From contig NC_092459.1 of the NCBI RefSeq assembly GCF_047495875.1, forward strand, positions 12,900,965-12,964,964: DNA of 64,000 bases. Direction: 5' to 3'. The stretch is from Pithys albifrons albifrons (taxonomy: Eukaryota > Chordata > Aves > Passeriformes > Thamnophilidae). The notes below the pieces were generated by a model, which saw nothing but the letters and a program-made list of their open reading frames with translations, had not been told where the DNA came from and did no database searches. This document shows, in pieces, positions 11,949 to 23,523 of the stretch; position 1 is the first letter of the stretch, and each line of letters begins with the position of its first letter. The translations under genes and the position numbers were made by a program.

Positions 11949-14900
11949 AAGGCATTTGCGAAACTGTTTCCACTGGGTGTATCTGTATTTTTTGAAGTCC
12001 TTCCTTTGATGGCATGTGTTTGTTGAGTGTATCTGTAATAATCCCATGCTGACCTAGCATGAGCCTTTGCGAATTTAAATCCATAGCTGCTCTGGCATCT
12101 CACCTTTTGTTTGATTTTTCTTTCTGCTTTTCATTCTGTTTCCACAGTCAGGAGTGAGAAACAAAGAGGGATTGAATTAGATTCATCTGCATCATTCCAG
12201 CTATGCTGAGTTTGAAGATAATGTGTGAAATTCCTTTGGCTGCCTGGGGTTTAATCATCAAGGGGTTAGGCAGAAACTGAAGTATTTGAGATGTGTGGCA
12301 TGCTGCTAGTCTTCAAATTTCTTCTGCAATAATGTGAGCTACACAAGGCTATTGTTAATCTTGAATTATTATCTGCCTTCCTGTGGTTTGCCATGATTAA
12401 CTTGAGGAAGAGATTGAAGTGATACCTACCTTTTTTTGAGAAGTTTATCAACTTGACCTGGGCAGCCCAGCACCAAAAAGTAAAGGAAGGTGCTGCTGGC
12501 AAGGATTAAGGATTCAGCCCACTCTTTTGCTGTTGGTCTTCTGATATCTCTCATGCCTGTAGGGATGGAAAGTGCGGGTGGTGTCCTTGAAGGCATCCAA
12601 TTGCTCCAGATGTGTTCAGAATGGGTCAGACAGGCTCTGATCTGCCTCTCCCAGAAGAGTCGGGACTTGCTTCCACTGCAAACAGTGACAGGAAAAACGT
12701 CTTCTAGCTTTGAGCTGGGGACATGGTCATCCTGGTCACACTGTCATCCTGGAGCTGGGTGGCACACACTTCCCCAGAGGAAGCTGCTGGCCAGCAGTTT
12801 TGCCTGGGAAGGAGCTCCTGCCTGGCTGGGCCATTTGCAGAACAGCCTTCTGGGAGAGGTTGAAGGAGCACCCCTGGCACTCCCTCTGAGATTCCTCACA
12901 ATGTACATTTGACAGAAGAAAGCAATGTTTCGAAAGACAATGTAATTATATTTTTTATCCTCATTTAATCTTGTTTTTGAAAATCCCTCAATGAGGAATC
13001 ACTTTAGAGGGATTCAAATGAGAATAGTAACGGAAAATGAGCCAGTGTTATTCACCTGTGATAAAACCAAACTGGTTGGCAGGTGTTTGGGGAAATATGA
13101 GGGAAAATTGTTTCTATTTTCTTTGATGTGTTTTGAATTCCAGTAATAAACCTCTGGATGCTCACCTATAAAGCCTATTTTTTGCTACCAGTTCCTGGGG
13201 CAACTTGAATCTTTGCCTGCATCAGTTTAACCCCTCTTTTTGCTCCTTTGCATTTCCAAGTCAGACTTAACAGGGAAACATAACTTGGGAAATGCCAGCT
13301 GCACGTATGGCTCTTGCCTGCAGTATGAGCAAGCAGCATGGCCCAAACAGGCAGACCTAGTATTTAATGTACTATCAAAACAAATGTGCCAAGAGGTTTT
13401 GCCAGTCATCTGGATCACAGAAACTGAAAGTGGAAAAGAGCAGGTAGGTTTTCACAGTGTGTTTTCCTGCCAAAGCAGGATTGTTCCCTGCAGTATTTTC
13501 TAGTGTACTTCCCTGACCTGTTTTAAATGACCTTGTAGGATGGGGAGAGGCAGGAGGGAGGAATCTGCTAGTTATCTCCAAAGTATCTTTGTCTAGTTTG
13601 AATAATACAATGTGGAGAAAGGGCAAATGAGTGTTCAGAGAATTTAGCTACAACACAATATTTAATGTAATTTTTATATGCTTTTCCATCTCCAACCTAC
13701 TTGCTATGCCTGCCACTGTGCCAGCAACATCAGATAGATGAAAAAAAAAGTAACAAAAATTTTTCAATAATCCATCTTTGTATGATTATTTTTCTTTCTC
13801 TTAGCAGGAGATTGTCTTGGGTGCTTTCTTCCCCTGCAAGGAAAAATAAATGGTAAGAGCTGCGATGATTGGCAGCAAGCCTGATAACAGCAGATGTGAG
13901 TCTGCACAGCTGGACAAATAAAAGAATGTTCTTTCTACCTACATTTGTATTAAGGTTGCCCCAGGGACACCCTAGTGCCTACGGGGGCCTTAGCATATGA
14001 ACAGCTAAAGCCATCAGGTACATTTACATATATGAGAACACTTGGTGTCCTTTTCAAAGTCTAAGAAAGTTACAATTAAAGTAACATAAAGGAAAATTGG
14101 CTGCGTGGTTTTTCTCTCCTATAATAGAAGGACTGAGGGTGGAAATATTTTAAAAAACTACGCTTGACAGAGGTGAAGAATTTATGAATTAAACTGGCAC
14201 ATTTTTATTTCATTTACTGTTGACTACCAGTTTATTAAAGGGAAATCTAAAAAGGACCTGATTTTGCCTCCCAGGCTGCAGTTACTGTGTCAGACTAAAG
14301 TTAAGTGTTTTAATCAGATTTTTATATTAAAGTTCCTTACAGAAAAAAGGAAAAACCTTGCTAAATAAGGAAAAAATAAAATCCTCTTTTCTCTCTGTGG
14401 TGCTATACTGCAGTTTTTCACTCTGAGATTTTCCATAGTGTTTGCTGGGATTTATCATCAAAAAAATTTGGTGCTAGGGATATTATAGCTGTATCTAGTA
14501 ACAAAAAAATTGGAATTTCCTAGAACTCGTAGCCTGCACACACTTATTTCCGGTGGTATCTACCAATACCCCGGTTCTCCTGTAGGGTCTCCACACAAGG
14601 ATACCCACCATCAGGACAGAGCAGCAGGGCCTTGAGTGTCTGCCCATGATCCTGTGGCATTCCCACCTGGGCTTGGCATTCCCACCCAGGCTATTTCCTC
14701 ATGCTGGCAGCAGCAGCAATTTTGAAACAGAAAATGACATGTCTAATTTGTTTGAGCAGAAAATAACAGGGAGCCCTTGAAATGGATGAGGTTCCACAGA
14801 GCAAAGTAGCCATTGAAAAACTGTTGTGTCTGTGAGATCTAAAGAATGAACTCTGGTTTTGTAGTCCAACGTGTCAAATTTGTGTTGAGAGAGGTGGAAT

Positions 14901-15261
14901 AGAATAAGAAGACTCAAGTGTTTCTGTACAGCAGAAAATATCAGTGCTGTTAGTTGTTGCTATTCTGAACCACAGCAGGAGAATGCAAAAGTCAGAAATT
15001 AAGTATGAAAAGCATACTGATGTGTCTAAATGAAAATCGATGTTTGAGCTTGGCATTACAAAAGCCAAGGGTGGCCACACAGTAGCATCAGGATGCTGCT
15101 GCTCCAGCGCACTGGAGTTAAAGGTCTTTGCACCACGTTTGCGCTTCTCGTCCAGTGATTAAACCTTCCTGCTGGGACACCAAATTCTTCATGCTGCTCA
15201 CATCTTCATAAGTCCACCCTGAAATACTTAATATTGAAATTAATTTCCATACTTAAAATGG
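11949..15261. other. Unique sequence, no recognised feature
   Basis: No gene, LTR or LINE was recognised. Short A runs occur near 13741. Open frames here, up to 140 codons at 12490-12912, show no domain and overlap nothing conserved by eye. Confidence 0.5.
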
Positions 15262-15562
15262 ACTTATAGGAAGACGGGGACAGACTTTTTAGCAGAACAT
15301 GTTGCAACAGGACATGGGGTAATGTTTTTAAACTAAGCATGGCATATCCAGATTAGATATAAGGAAGAAATGTTTTACAACGAGGATGGTGAGAACTGGA
15401 ACAGGTTTCCCAGAGAGGCAGTGAATGCCCCATCCCTGGAAACTTTCAAGGTCAGGTTGAATGGGGCTCTGAGCAAACTGATCAAGTTCAAGATGTCCCT
15501 GCACATTGCAGTGGGGACTTTTAAAGGTCCCTTCAAATCTAAATGATTCTGTGATTCTGTGA
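15262..15562 (+). mobile_element. CR1 LINE, 3' fragment
   Basis: The sequence matches the familiar CR1 3' segment: a GGAAGACGGGGACAGAC-like start, AGATTAGATATAAGGAAGAAAT, GGAACAGGTTTCCCAGAGAGGCAGTG, CATCCCTGGAAACTTTCAAGG, and a terminal AAATGATTCTGTGATTCTGTGA. Only 300 bases remain, without a usable frame. It belongs to a different CR1 subfamily from the copies at 46.2 and 50.9 kb, judging by the GATGGGGC/CTGAGCAA-type 3' region. Confidence 0.92.
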
Positions 15563-18500
15563 AAACAGAGGGCCTCATAAAGCAGCATTTCCCATGGGAT
15601 CAAGGTCTCCCTCTCAGTACCTGAAGGCACAGTCATGTGGATCATTCCAGTCGTGTGGATCATGCAATTTGGAGGAAGCGAGTTTAATTTTAGCACTGTC
15701 AGTGGAACACTCTTCTATTGCTTCTGTTGGTAATTAAGAGAAAGCAAATCACAGGGGAGGACACTAAAACTATTAATTAACAACACTTTCAATGAGAAAA
15801 AGTTAGTAATTTGAAAAGGTTGGTTTATGCCTGAAGAAAATACTTAAATAGGGTAATCACATTTTTGAGCATTTGACAGACGCACACTAATAAGTAAATG
15901 GGGGCATTGATTACACATTTAGATAATCACTAGGTCCTCCATGGTGTTGCAGGAATGTCCCAAGTCTCCTGTCTCAAGCTTTGATTTCAAGTAGTGAAAA
16001 ATACACTTAATACCAAGCATTCAGACAACCACATTTCACTCACTGGCCTGGAAAATCCGTGTATGTTTCCCATCTGCTGAAATGGCAGTGCTTCTCCTGT
16101 GGGCAGGCCACTTTCTAGCCTTGCCAAGCATCCTGCACTACCTTTGCCACAGCACTACCAAAACATGCATTTTTTTTTCATAAAATCAACAGAGAGAGGG
16201 GCAGCAACTTTGCAACTAAAAGGACTCACAGTTTTCATGCATGTTTGATCATCTTTTATCATAACACAAACCAGGCAATTTGCTTTAAGCAGAGGAGATT
16301 TTTCCCTCCAAACAGACAGTAATCCAATAAAAGAGCCCACTAGCAGGATCCTGGACAACATGTAACACTGTGTTCTCATCAGCATCCCACTGGTGTTCTG
16401 ACAAGGTACCTGGTGCTGGTGATACCCGCTGGTGCAGACACACTCAGCTGATCTGGCTGACAACATGCAAAGGCACAGCTTATTGAAGCCACAGCAGCTC
16501 CTCTGACCTCAGATTGCCATGCAAATATCACCAGATTTTTCAATATTATCATGATACTAGGTGTTCCATTTTATATAAAATGATATCTCGACAAGTAAGG
16601 GAAATTCAGTTATTTACTTCAAGCAGCATATCAGAAAAAAAATTATTCTGACAGAGAATTTAGACATCCCTTCATACTGAGAAGGGAAAGACTGAGAAAT
16701 AAAAAAGGAAACCCAATGAGTTCCCAAACCAGATGAATTCCTAAAAAACACTGGATTGGATCACTTTTTACTTAGGAGTTTCAGTTCTTATTAATTAATG
16801 TACAGTTTGTCTTCAATCATGCAAAGAGCATGTTTCTGCCCTTTCTATAAACTCCCCATAGTGACACAACTACTGCTTTGCTTTGGGCTCCTTTCAGGAG
16901 CAACCAGCCTGTAATGGCATATAGAATTTAATTTTGGTAACAAAAGGATAGGTAAACAAGTTACAGTAGCAGGGGTAGAAAGCAAAAGTAGAGACTCTGT
17001 AACCTTTGGGGTCTTCCAGTGTCTTTATCTGCCGGCTGTTCCTCTTTATAATTTTCTTTCACATTAACAATGCATTTTTCCATTGGAAAACAGGCTGTTT
17101 CTTTTGAGTCATCTCTGCAGGGAATCTCCTGTAGTGGGGTTTTCTCTGCCAGGCAGCAGTGGTCACTGGCAGCCACTCCTTCCCCAAGGCAGGTCCTATC
17201 TCCTGGTGGTAGCATTGGAATAAAAACACAGACATCCTATTAATAGCCAAACTGTAGACAATTTCAGATGTGGAATTTGGTTTCTAAAATTACAGACCCA
17301 ACCAAGCCAGGCCTGAACCAATAAAATTCAGCTGTGTTTCCTCTGACTCATAACTGGTTTTTCAGAGAGCTTTTTAGCAAATTTTTTCAGAAATTCCTCT
17401 GTTGTTGCCTGACTCATACTGAAACGTCAAAATCATTATTAAAGTGAAATCATAGCAAAGGGGGTGTGAATACTTGTTTTTTTATCAGTTCAAAATGCTT
17501 TAAAAACCACATTTTGCTATGAAGTGTGCTTTGACCAATAATTAAATACATTATTATTTACAAAAGGAAACATAAAATCTGTCATATAGGGCTGGTTAAG
17601 AACCAGCAAATTTTAAATGTAAGGTTAATTTATTCTTTAATAAACCTTCATTTATCCTTCTGACACATGTAATATTTGTGTTCAGCATCCCACCCATTTT
17701 CAGTCTGAAGCACCCGTCCATGCCAGAGGGAAGGAGGATGCTCATTGTGAAGTATGAGTTGTTCAGATATCCCAGGAGGGGCAGTGATACAAACTACATG
17801 TCTGTGAGCTTTGATTCCTGATCATGGGCACAGAAATATATGCAGGGGTGGGGCAGAGGTAACCCCACAGCACCACTCAACAGTACAACATGATGGGAGA
17901 GAGGAGTCAGAATGGTTAGAAAGTCACCAAAGCCTTCACTCCTGAGGAAAGACACTAAAACGTGTTGGGGTTTCCTACTGTCAAAGGCTGATCAGTTGCA
18001 GCAGGGTCATGCAGGCATGAGTCTACCACGTTCCTCACAGGTTCCAGCAATGGAATAATAACCCTTTGCCTTATGAAATGCTGTGCTTGGGAAGGACCTG
18101 GCCCCCAGCTGCAATGGGAGCCTGGACTTTGCAGTGTCATAAAGCTCAGAGGCTTGCGAAAGTGGACTTCAAAAGTGGGTTTTGTGGAAAAAAATGCAAC
18201 CGTTTATTTGCTTTTTAAAGTAAAACTCAGACTGTTGCTGCAGAAGAAGGGACAGAAAAAAATTCCGCAAGTCTGGGAGCTCATATTTGCCTTCTCATCA
18301 GCTCTGCAGATACTTAATTTGAATGTTGCTTCATCTTCTGTCTCCCTCATGTATCATCACTAATTAAAGTACACACTCTGCACTTACCCAAAGGAGGATG
18401 TGGGAGGTAGAGGAGGCTAAATCTCATTTTCTGCTGCTGTATTGCCTCTGCAGTGCCAAATGCAGGGGAACCAGGATCCTGCTTAGAGCTTGCAGCTCAG

Positions 18501-21500
18501 AGCCTGCAGCTGCAACACAGCAGTATGGTGAAGGAAAATGCCTGGTATGTGAGTGGCAGTCTCTGTGGGAAAGGGCTGAGTGCAAGAAGAGGCTGTAACT
18601 CCCTGGGCAGATGGGGTGAGCATGGTGAGGGCAGGAGAAACACCTTAATGTGGGTGCTTCTCCCCACACACCTTCTCTGGAGACTGCTCAGGTCCCAGCT
18701 GAGGAAGCCAGAGGAGCTGTGCCAGCAGCATCCTCCCAGGTCTGTGATTTGGTGCCTCTATGCCCTCCAAACATGCCTCCTAATTCCTACTCAAGTGAAA
18801 TTCAAACCAAGCCTTATGGCTTTGTTTGGACACATCTTCCCCAGCCTGCATCCCAGAAGGACACTCCTCTCATATGTCCCACGGATCCCGGCCATCCCCA
18901 AGAGCACATCCACTCACTCTCAGCAGCAAAATGAGATTGCTGACTTATCCCCAGCTTCTGGTTCCAGACTAGAAGTCTGTCTCCTTCAGTCTCCCTACTG
19001 CACCCCTGCTGTTCTTCACTCCCATCCCAGCCAAAACGTGTAGGTGTTTTTGCCAGCACTCAGCTCTGGAGCCACACTGGTCCTTGCACTCACAGCAGCC
19101 CCACCTGTCCCACAATGCTGCAGGTGACATCAACCTGTCATAGGTAAAGGGAGACTTTAAAGCCTACAAATGCCAGGGAGGGAATATTAGACACTATTAG
19201 TCTCAGAGATTATCTATGCTTTAAAAGATTCAAGAAGATCGTGTCAGAGGAGGACACGCTGAACTCAGCGTGTGTGACATTTGGACAAAGTCCCTTGTCC
19301 CCGTCTGAAGTTCTAGTGCATCCTCCGCTCTACATGAGCGAAATGCATCTGTGCCCATAAAAGCGGTGGAAAAGCACTGCTGAGAACTTCCACAGCTCTG
19401 AATAATTAATTCACAGAACTATAAAAAGCTACAAGGGAATGAAATTTAGAAAAATCTAGTTTTAGGATAATTATAGTTCAAATCAGGAGAGCACTTGGAC
19501 CCAAGACAGATGCGTTAGTAGGACAATTGAGCGTAGTGGATCAAATTCAGACTTGACAGAACTGAATAGTCTTCTAAAGAGCTCCTCCTAGGGTGGATTC
19601 AGCCCAGGGAGAGAAAGCAGCCCCTGCAGATAATTTGATGAAGTGAGTAGAAATCTAAAATAGCACATCTTAGTACAGAAAGCATAAAAGAAAGGAGTAA
19701 AACTGTTTCAGTAGCATTCATGCCCCAGGTGTAGATAGGTTATGATATTTTCTGGAATGTTTTCTTATAATGCTAGTTTAACCTGCTTCCTTCCCACCCT
19801 GCCTCCACTGCCATGTATGTGTTACCACTGGTTCTATAAAATCCCAATTTGTTTGTAGACCTTATCACGTTCAGGCTTCTTTCAAAGCTCCAGATGTTGG
19901 AATTCATGTGTTGCTTGCAGACACAGGCCTTCCGTTTCCTAATCAGTTATATTTCTAGTCCATACTTTTTATGGCAAGCCTGAAAACATTAACCCTGAGC
20001 TCTGAGGCATCAGCAAGAAAACACAGAAGTTTTCTTCAATTTTCCCAAGTTTTAAGCCAGTCATTACTGTGTCCAATAAGATGTTGAATCCTCGGAACTA
20101 CCCATTTAACTCACCACTCTCAGAGAGGGAAATGGGGGATTTTCATAGTTTGCGTACATGAGGTCAGGCTGTACACTGGGCTTGTTTTAACCAAGCACCA
20201 GAGGAGCCAATGTTGAGGGACTGGTTTATGACAGACATCAGGCAACCCCAGTGCCCTTGGCATCTCAGTGGGCTCCACAATGCTCCTCACAGGACTCACC
20301 CAGACAAACTCTGTCTTCACTTGTGGCTTTCTGGTAAAAGAGCATACCCATAGAGAGACAAGAGTTTATTGCCTTTTTTCAGTAACAGCAACAGATCACC
20401 TGAGAATTCAGTTTTATGCAAGTCAGAAATGGCAGGCTACTCACAGACCAACAGGGAGATTATCACTACTTCAGAGGAGTTGTTTTAGTGTCTAGTGTCC
20501 TATTTGGGTGGGACTCTTAGTGGCACAAGACTAGACACTTCCAGCCATTCCTCCTGAGCCAAAACATGTGAAATTGTGAAGGAGGGGTCTGTCCTTTGTC
20601 AGTTCATGTTTCCACAAGCTACCTTTTATGGCATTATGAGTATGAAGTTACTGGGTACAGCCATAGCATGCTATCAAAAAAGTACTCTTTTTATAGTGGT
20701 GAGCTGTGACTTTTTACAGACTTCATTTATTAAGAGCAATGGCATCCTTCAAAGCAAAACACTCTCCTATATGCTATTGCTATTCCTTGAATATGAAATG
20801 ATCATAAAAGAAGTTATGTATTATATGCAGATATCCTCACCTTCAATTACAAGTACAGGAGCTGTTTGACATGAAAGGAAGCAATTGGAGAGAGGAAGCA
20901 ATCATTACTGTAGCAGTTGAAAAGGCATCCAGAACTGCTGTGGGGTTCTTGCTGCAAGAGAAACAAAAGGCCATTTCTCCAAGACTCAGTTCTTTAGATC
21001 TCTTAAGTGGGTGGCAGACAAAGCATCACATATTTCCCTTGTGACCAAAAACATTAGGGTCAATTGAAGAAAAGAGCATCTGGTGAGGGTACAGGTGATG
21101 GAGAAATGGAAAGTATGTCTCTTACCTTACAGACAAGACAAAGAAAGTGGGAGCTCCAGGCAGGACGAGGGCAGGATGACAATTCAAAGCAATGATGACA
21201 AGCAGGGGAAAAGGCCTGGGAAAAGGATGTAGTTCACAGAGACACATGTGAGATAGGCAGGAACAATCAGCTGTTCAAACACAGCCTGGGTTCAGCTGCA
21301 GCAGCTCTGCCAAAAAAAGAGCTGAGAGGGTGGCTGTGGATTGCAGAGTGAACATGAATCAACAATGTCATGTTGTTATGGAGAAGATAGATGTCCTCAG
21401 TGCGGATACAGGAGGAGCAGAGCCCATACAATGGGAAGTTACTCTTCCACACCGACAGAGTGATGTGCTGAGGCGAAAGGAGTGCAGCTTGCAGAGAGCC

Positions 21501-22380
21501 TAGCTGCCAAGTAGGGGGGGAAAACACCCTGAGAACAGAGGCTAACTGTGTTGGGGTTTAGCATAACTCTGTAAAGGCTGAAGGGAAACATAATTCTCCA
21601 TCTATGTAAAATGTTGTCATAAATTAGTGAGGATGTCTACAGTAAATGGGAGAAATGAGCTTGGATTAAAGCAAGTGAAAATCAGAGAATGCATGGGAAA
21701 AATATCCTGCAGATAAGGGTAGCAGTTGGGGAGATTGAAATTTCTGTCCTCCTGCAAACAGGTCAGACAGGTAGTGGTTAGAGATGCTAAAGTGGTACAA
21801 CCTGCCTTGAGGCTGGATAAAAATTTAAATGAGCCCTTGTGCATCTTTCTAACTCTGGTTGTCTGTGATTTATCAGAGGATTCACAGCTGCAGTTTTCCA
21901 CATTTTCATTGTTTAAAAATGTAGCTGTACCTGAAAACACCACAGGGGAGATGCTGGGAGAAAGTAGAAGCCCTCTTGTCTAAGCCCAGTGACACCTCAT
22001 CACTTTTGGAGCAAAGCTCCTGTGAAATCTCCAGCAAGCTGTGCTCTGATAATCTTTGAAGCTTTCCTCTTTGTTTTTGTGGATCTAAATATCAACAACA
22101 AATTGCAGATGAATCAAAATAAGAGCAGTGTTTCAGTTCAGCTTCCACATTGTTTAATCTTTTTCTTTCCCATCATCCCTTGTCAATCCAACGCCAAACT
22201 GCTGACTTTTCTGGATTCCTTCTGCTTTTGTAGCAGAAATTATTCACAAATTGAAATTCATATGGCCTTTCAGGCCCCCAGAATCTATTATGAATATATT
22301 GGCTCAGTTCTAGTTTCTTCATTTGCTCTTTTTGATGAAAGCAGTAATGCTGCCTCCTGTCTAATAGCAGGGTGAGTTAC
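15563..22380. other. Unique sequence, no recognised feature
   Basis: Nearly 7 kb without a repeat that I recognise. A GC-richer patch at about 18.4-19.06 kb holds a 196-codon open frame (18453-19043, plus) with no recognisable domain and another open frame overlapping it, so it is not called a gene. A 90-bp minus-strand interval at 21126-21215 is open and flanked by acceptor- and donor-like signals; it is noted as background for exon-like signals. Confidence 0.5.
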
Positions 22381-22640
22381 AGAGAAGGACAAAGCCAGAC
22401 TCTTCACAGATAGGCACCACAAAAGGACAAGGGACAATGGTCAGAGATGCAGCAAGGGAATCAAGGAAGACATTTTCATCATGAGGGTAGATAGCCAAGC
22501 ACAGTAAGAGTTGCTCAAGGAAGCTGTGGTTTCTCCATCCTGGAGTTTCAAAACTGAATGGAATGAGGCCATGGACAATCTCATCTGATTTTGAAGTTGA
22601 CCATACTGTGATCAGAGGTGGGACTACGACCCCAGAACCC
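22381..22640 (+). mobile_element. CR1 LINE, strongly decayed 3' fragment
   Basis: The order of CR1 3' landmarks is preserved although diverged: GACAAAGCCAGACTCTTCAC, GGACAAGGGACAATGG, CATGAGGGTAGATAGCCAAGCAC, GCTCAAGGAAGCTGTGGTTTC, CCATCCTGGAG, and a GAGGTGGGACTACGAC ending. The terminal tandem ATTCTRTG repeat is not recognisable. It is older than the other CR1 copies by appearance. Confidence 0.7.
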
Positions 22641-22990
22641 CAGAGGACTCTTCTATGATACCCACAGACGTAAACCAGAAATATCCTATGTGACAGCAGA
22701 CTTTCTCATGCTTCTTCATACCTAGAATACACTTTTCCCCTATATTTAAGTTGTCAGTGATTATGGTGTGTCTCCAGGCTGCCCGACTCGTACCCAGTGG
22801 CACCCAGCAGCTGACCCAGGATTTGCTGCTGGGTTTATTCCACACAGCATCCCACCTCTCATCTCTCCTTGGGTCACTTCTCCTGCTGGGCTCTGTCTGG
22901 AGAGTGGCTGATAAGGACAAACATCTCATTTGCTTGTTTTGTTTCATTATAACAGAATAAGTACATACACCAATGAGCTCTTTAAAATAA

Positions 22991-23277
22991 AAGGAAGGGA
23001 GGAGGGCAGGGAGGAAGGGAGGGAGGAAGAAAGAAAAAAGGAAAGGAAGGGGGAAGGGGGAAGGGGGAAGGGGGAAGGGGGAAGGGGGAAGGGGGAAGGG
23101 GGAAGGGGGAAGGGGGAAGGGGGAAGGGGGAAGGGGGAAGGGGGAAGGGGGAAGGGGGAAGGGGGAAGGGGGAAGGGGGAAGGGGGAAGGGGGAAGGGAA
23201 GGGAAGGAAAGGAAAGGAAAGGAAAGGAAAGGAAAGGAAAGGAAAGGAAAGGAAAGGAAAGGAAAGGAAAGGAAAAA
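22991..23277 (+). repeat. Polypurine tract: (GGGGGAA)21 followed by (GGAAA)14
   Basis: From 23008 to 23277 the plus strand is purine only (270 bases). It begins with irregular GGAGG/GAAGG sequence, continues as 21 perfect 7-base GGGGGAA units (23049-23195), passes a short GGGAA transition, and ends in 14 perfect 5-base GGAAA units (23206-23275). Perfect homopurine repeats of this length can form triplex (H-DNA) and, with 21 runs of five G, G-quadruplexes. Perfect units imply recent expansion and probable length polymorphism. Protein frames through it are artefacts. Confidence 0.97.
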
Positions 23278-23523
23278 CACCCTTTATTTCATTGCTGTGC
23301 CACAGCAGCATGGGAGAGAACAATTTATGCTAACTCCTCTCTCTTTCTCATAGCATTTTTAGGGTTTTAAGGTCTTAGTAAATCCACCAAAGCTCAGCCA
23401 GAGAAGACACACCATAGCAGTAATGACTGTAATTGTCACAATATAAAAATGGACTTTACAAATACTGCAAAGCATTCTCCCTATCTGGAGGCAGGGTGGG
23501 GAAAAGTGTAAATCATCAAAACT

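Noticed and set aside
18453..19043. 196-codon plus-strand frame
   Set aside because: GC-rich patch with another overlapping open frame, no domain, no splice framing, and mixed composition without codon-position signal by eye.
21126..21215. 90-base minus-strand interval, open, phase 0/0, with acceptor and GTAAGA donor
   Set aside because: Isolated, unrecognised cysteine-rich peptide. It is kept as an example of how often exon-like signals arise by chance on either strand here.
21549..21600. TGTGTTGGGGTTTAGC resembling an LTR start
   Set aside because: No partner end, no duplication, no TATA or polyadenylation signal in a plausible position.
22624..23370. Open frames of 218 and 146 codons across the polypurine tract
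   Set aside because: They translate the simple repeat (repeating GRGKGEG or PPSPFPL peptides) and are artefacts of a repeat without stop codons.
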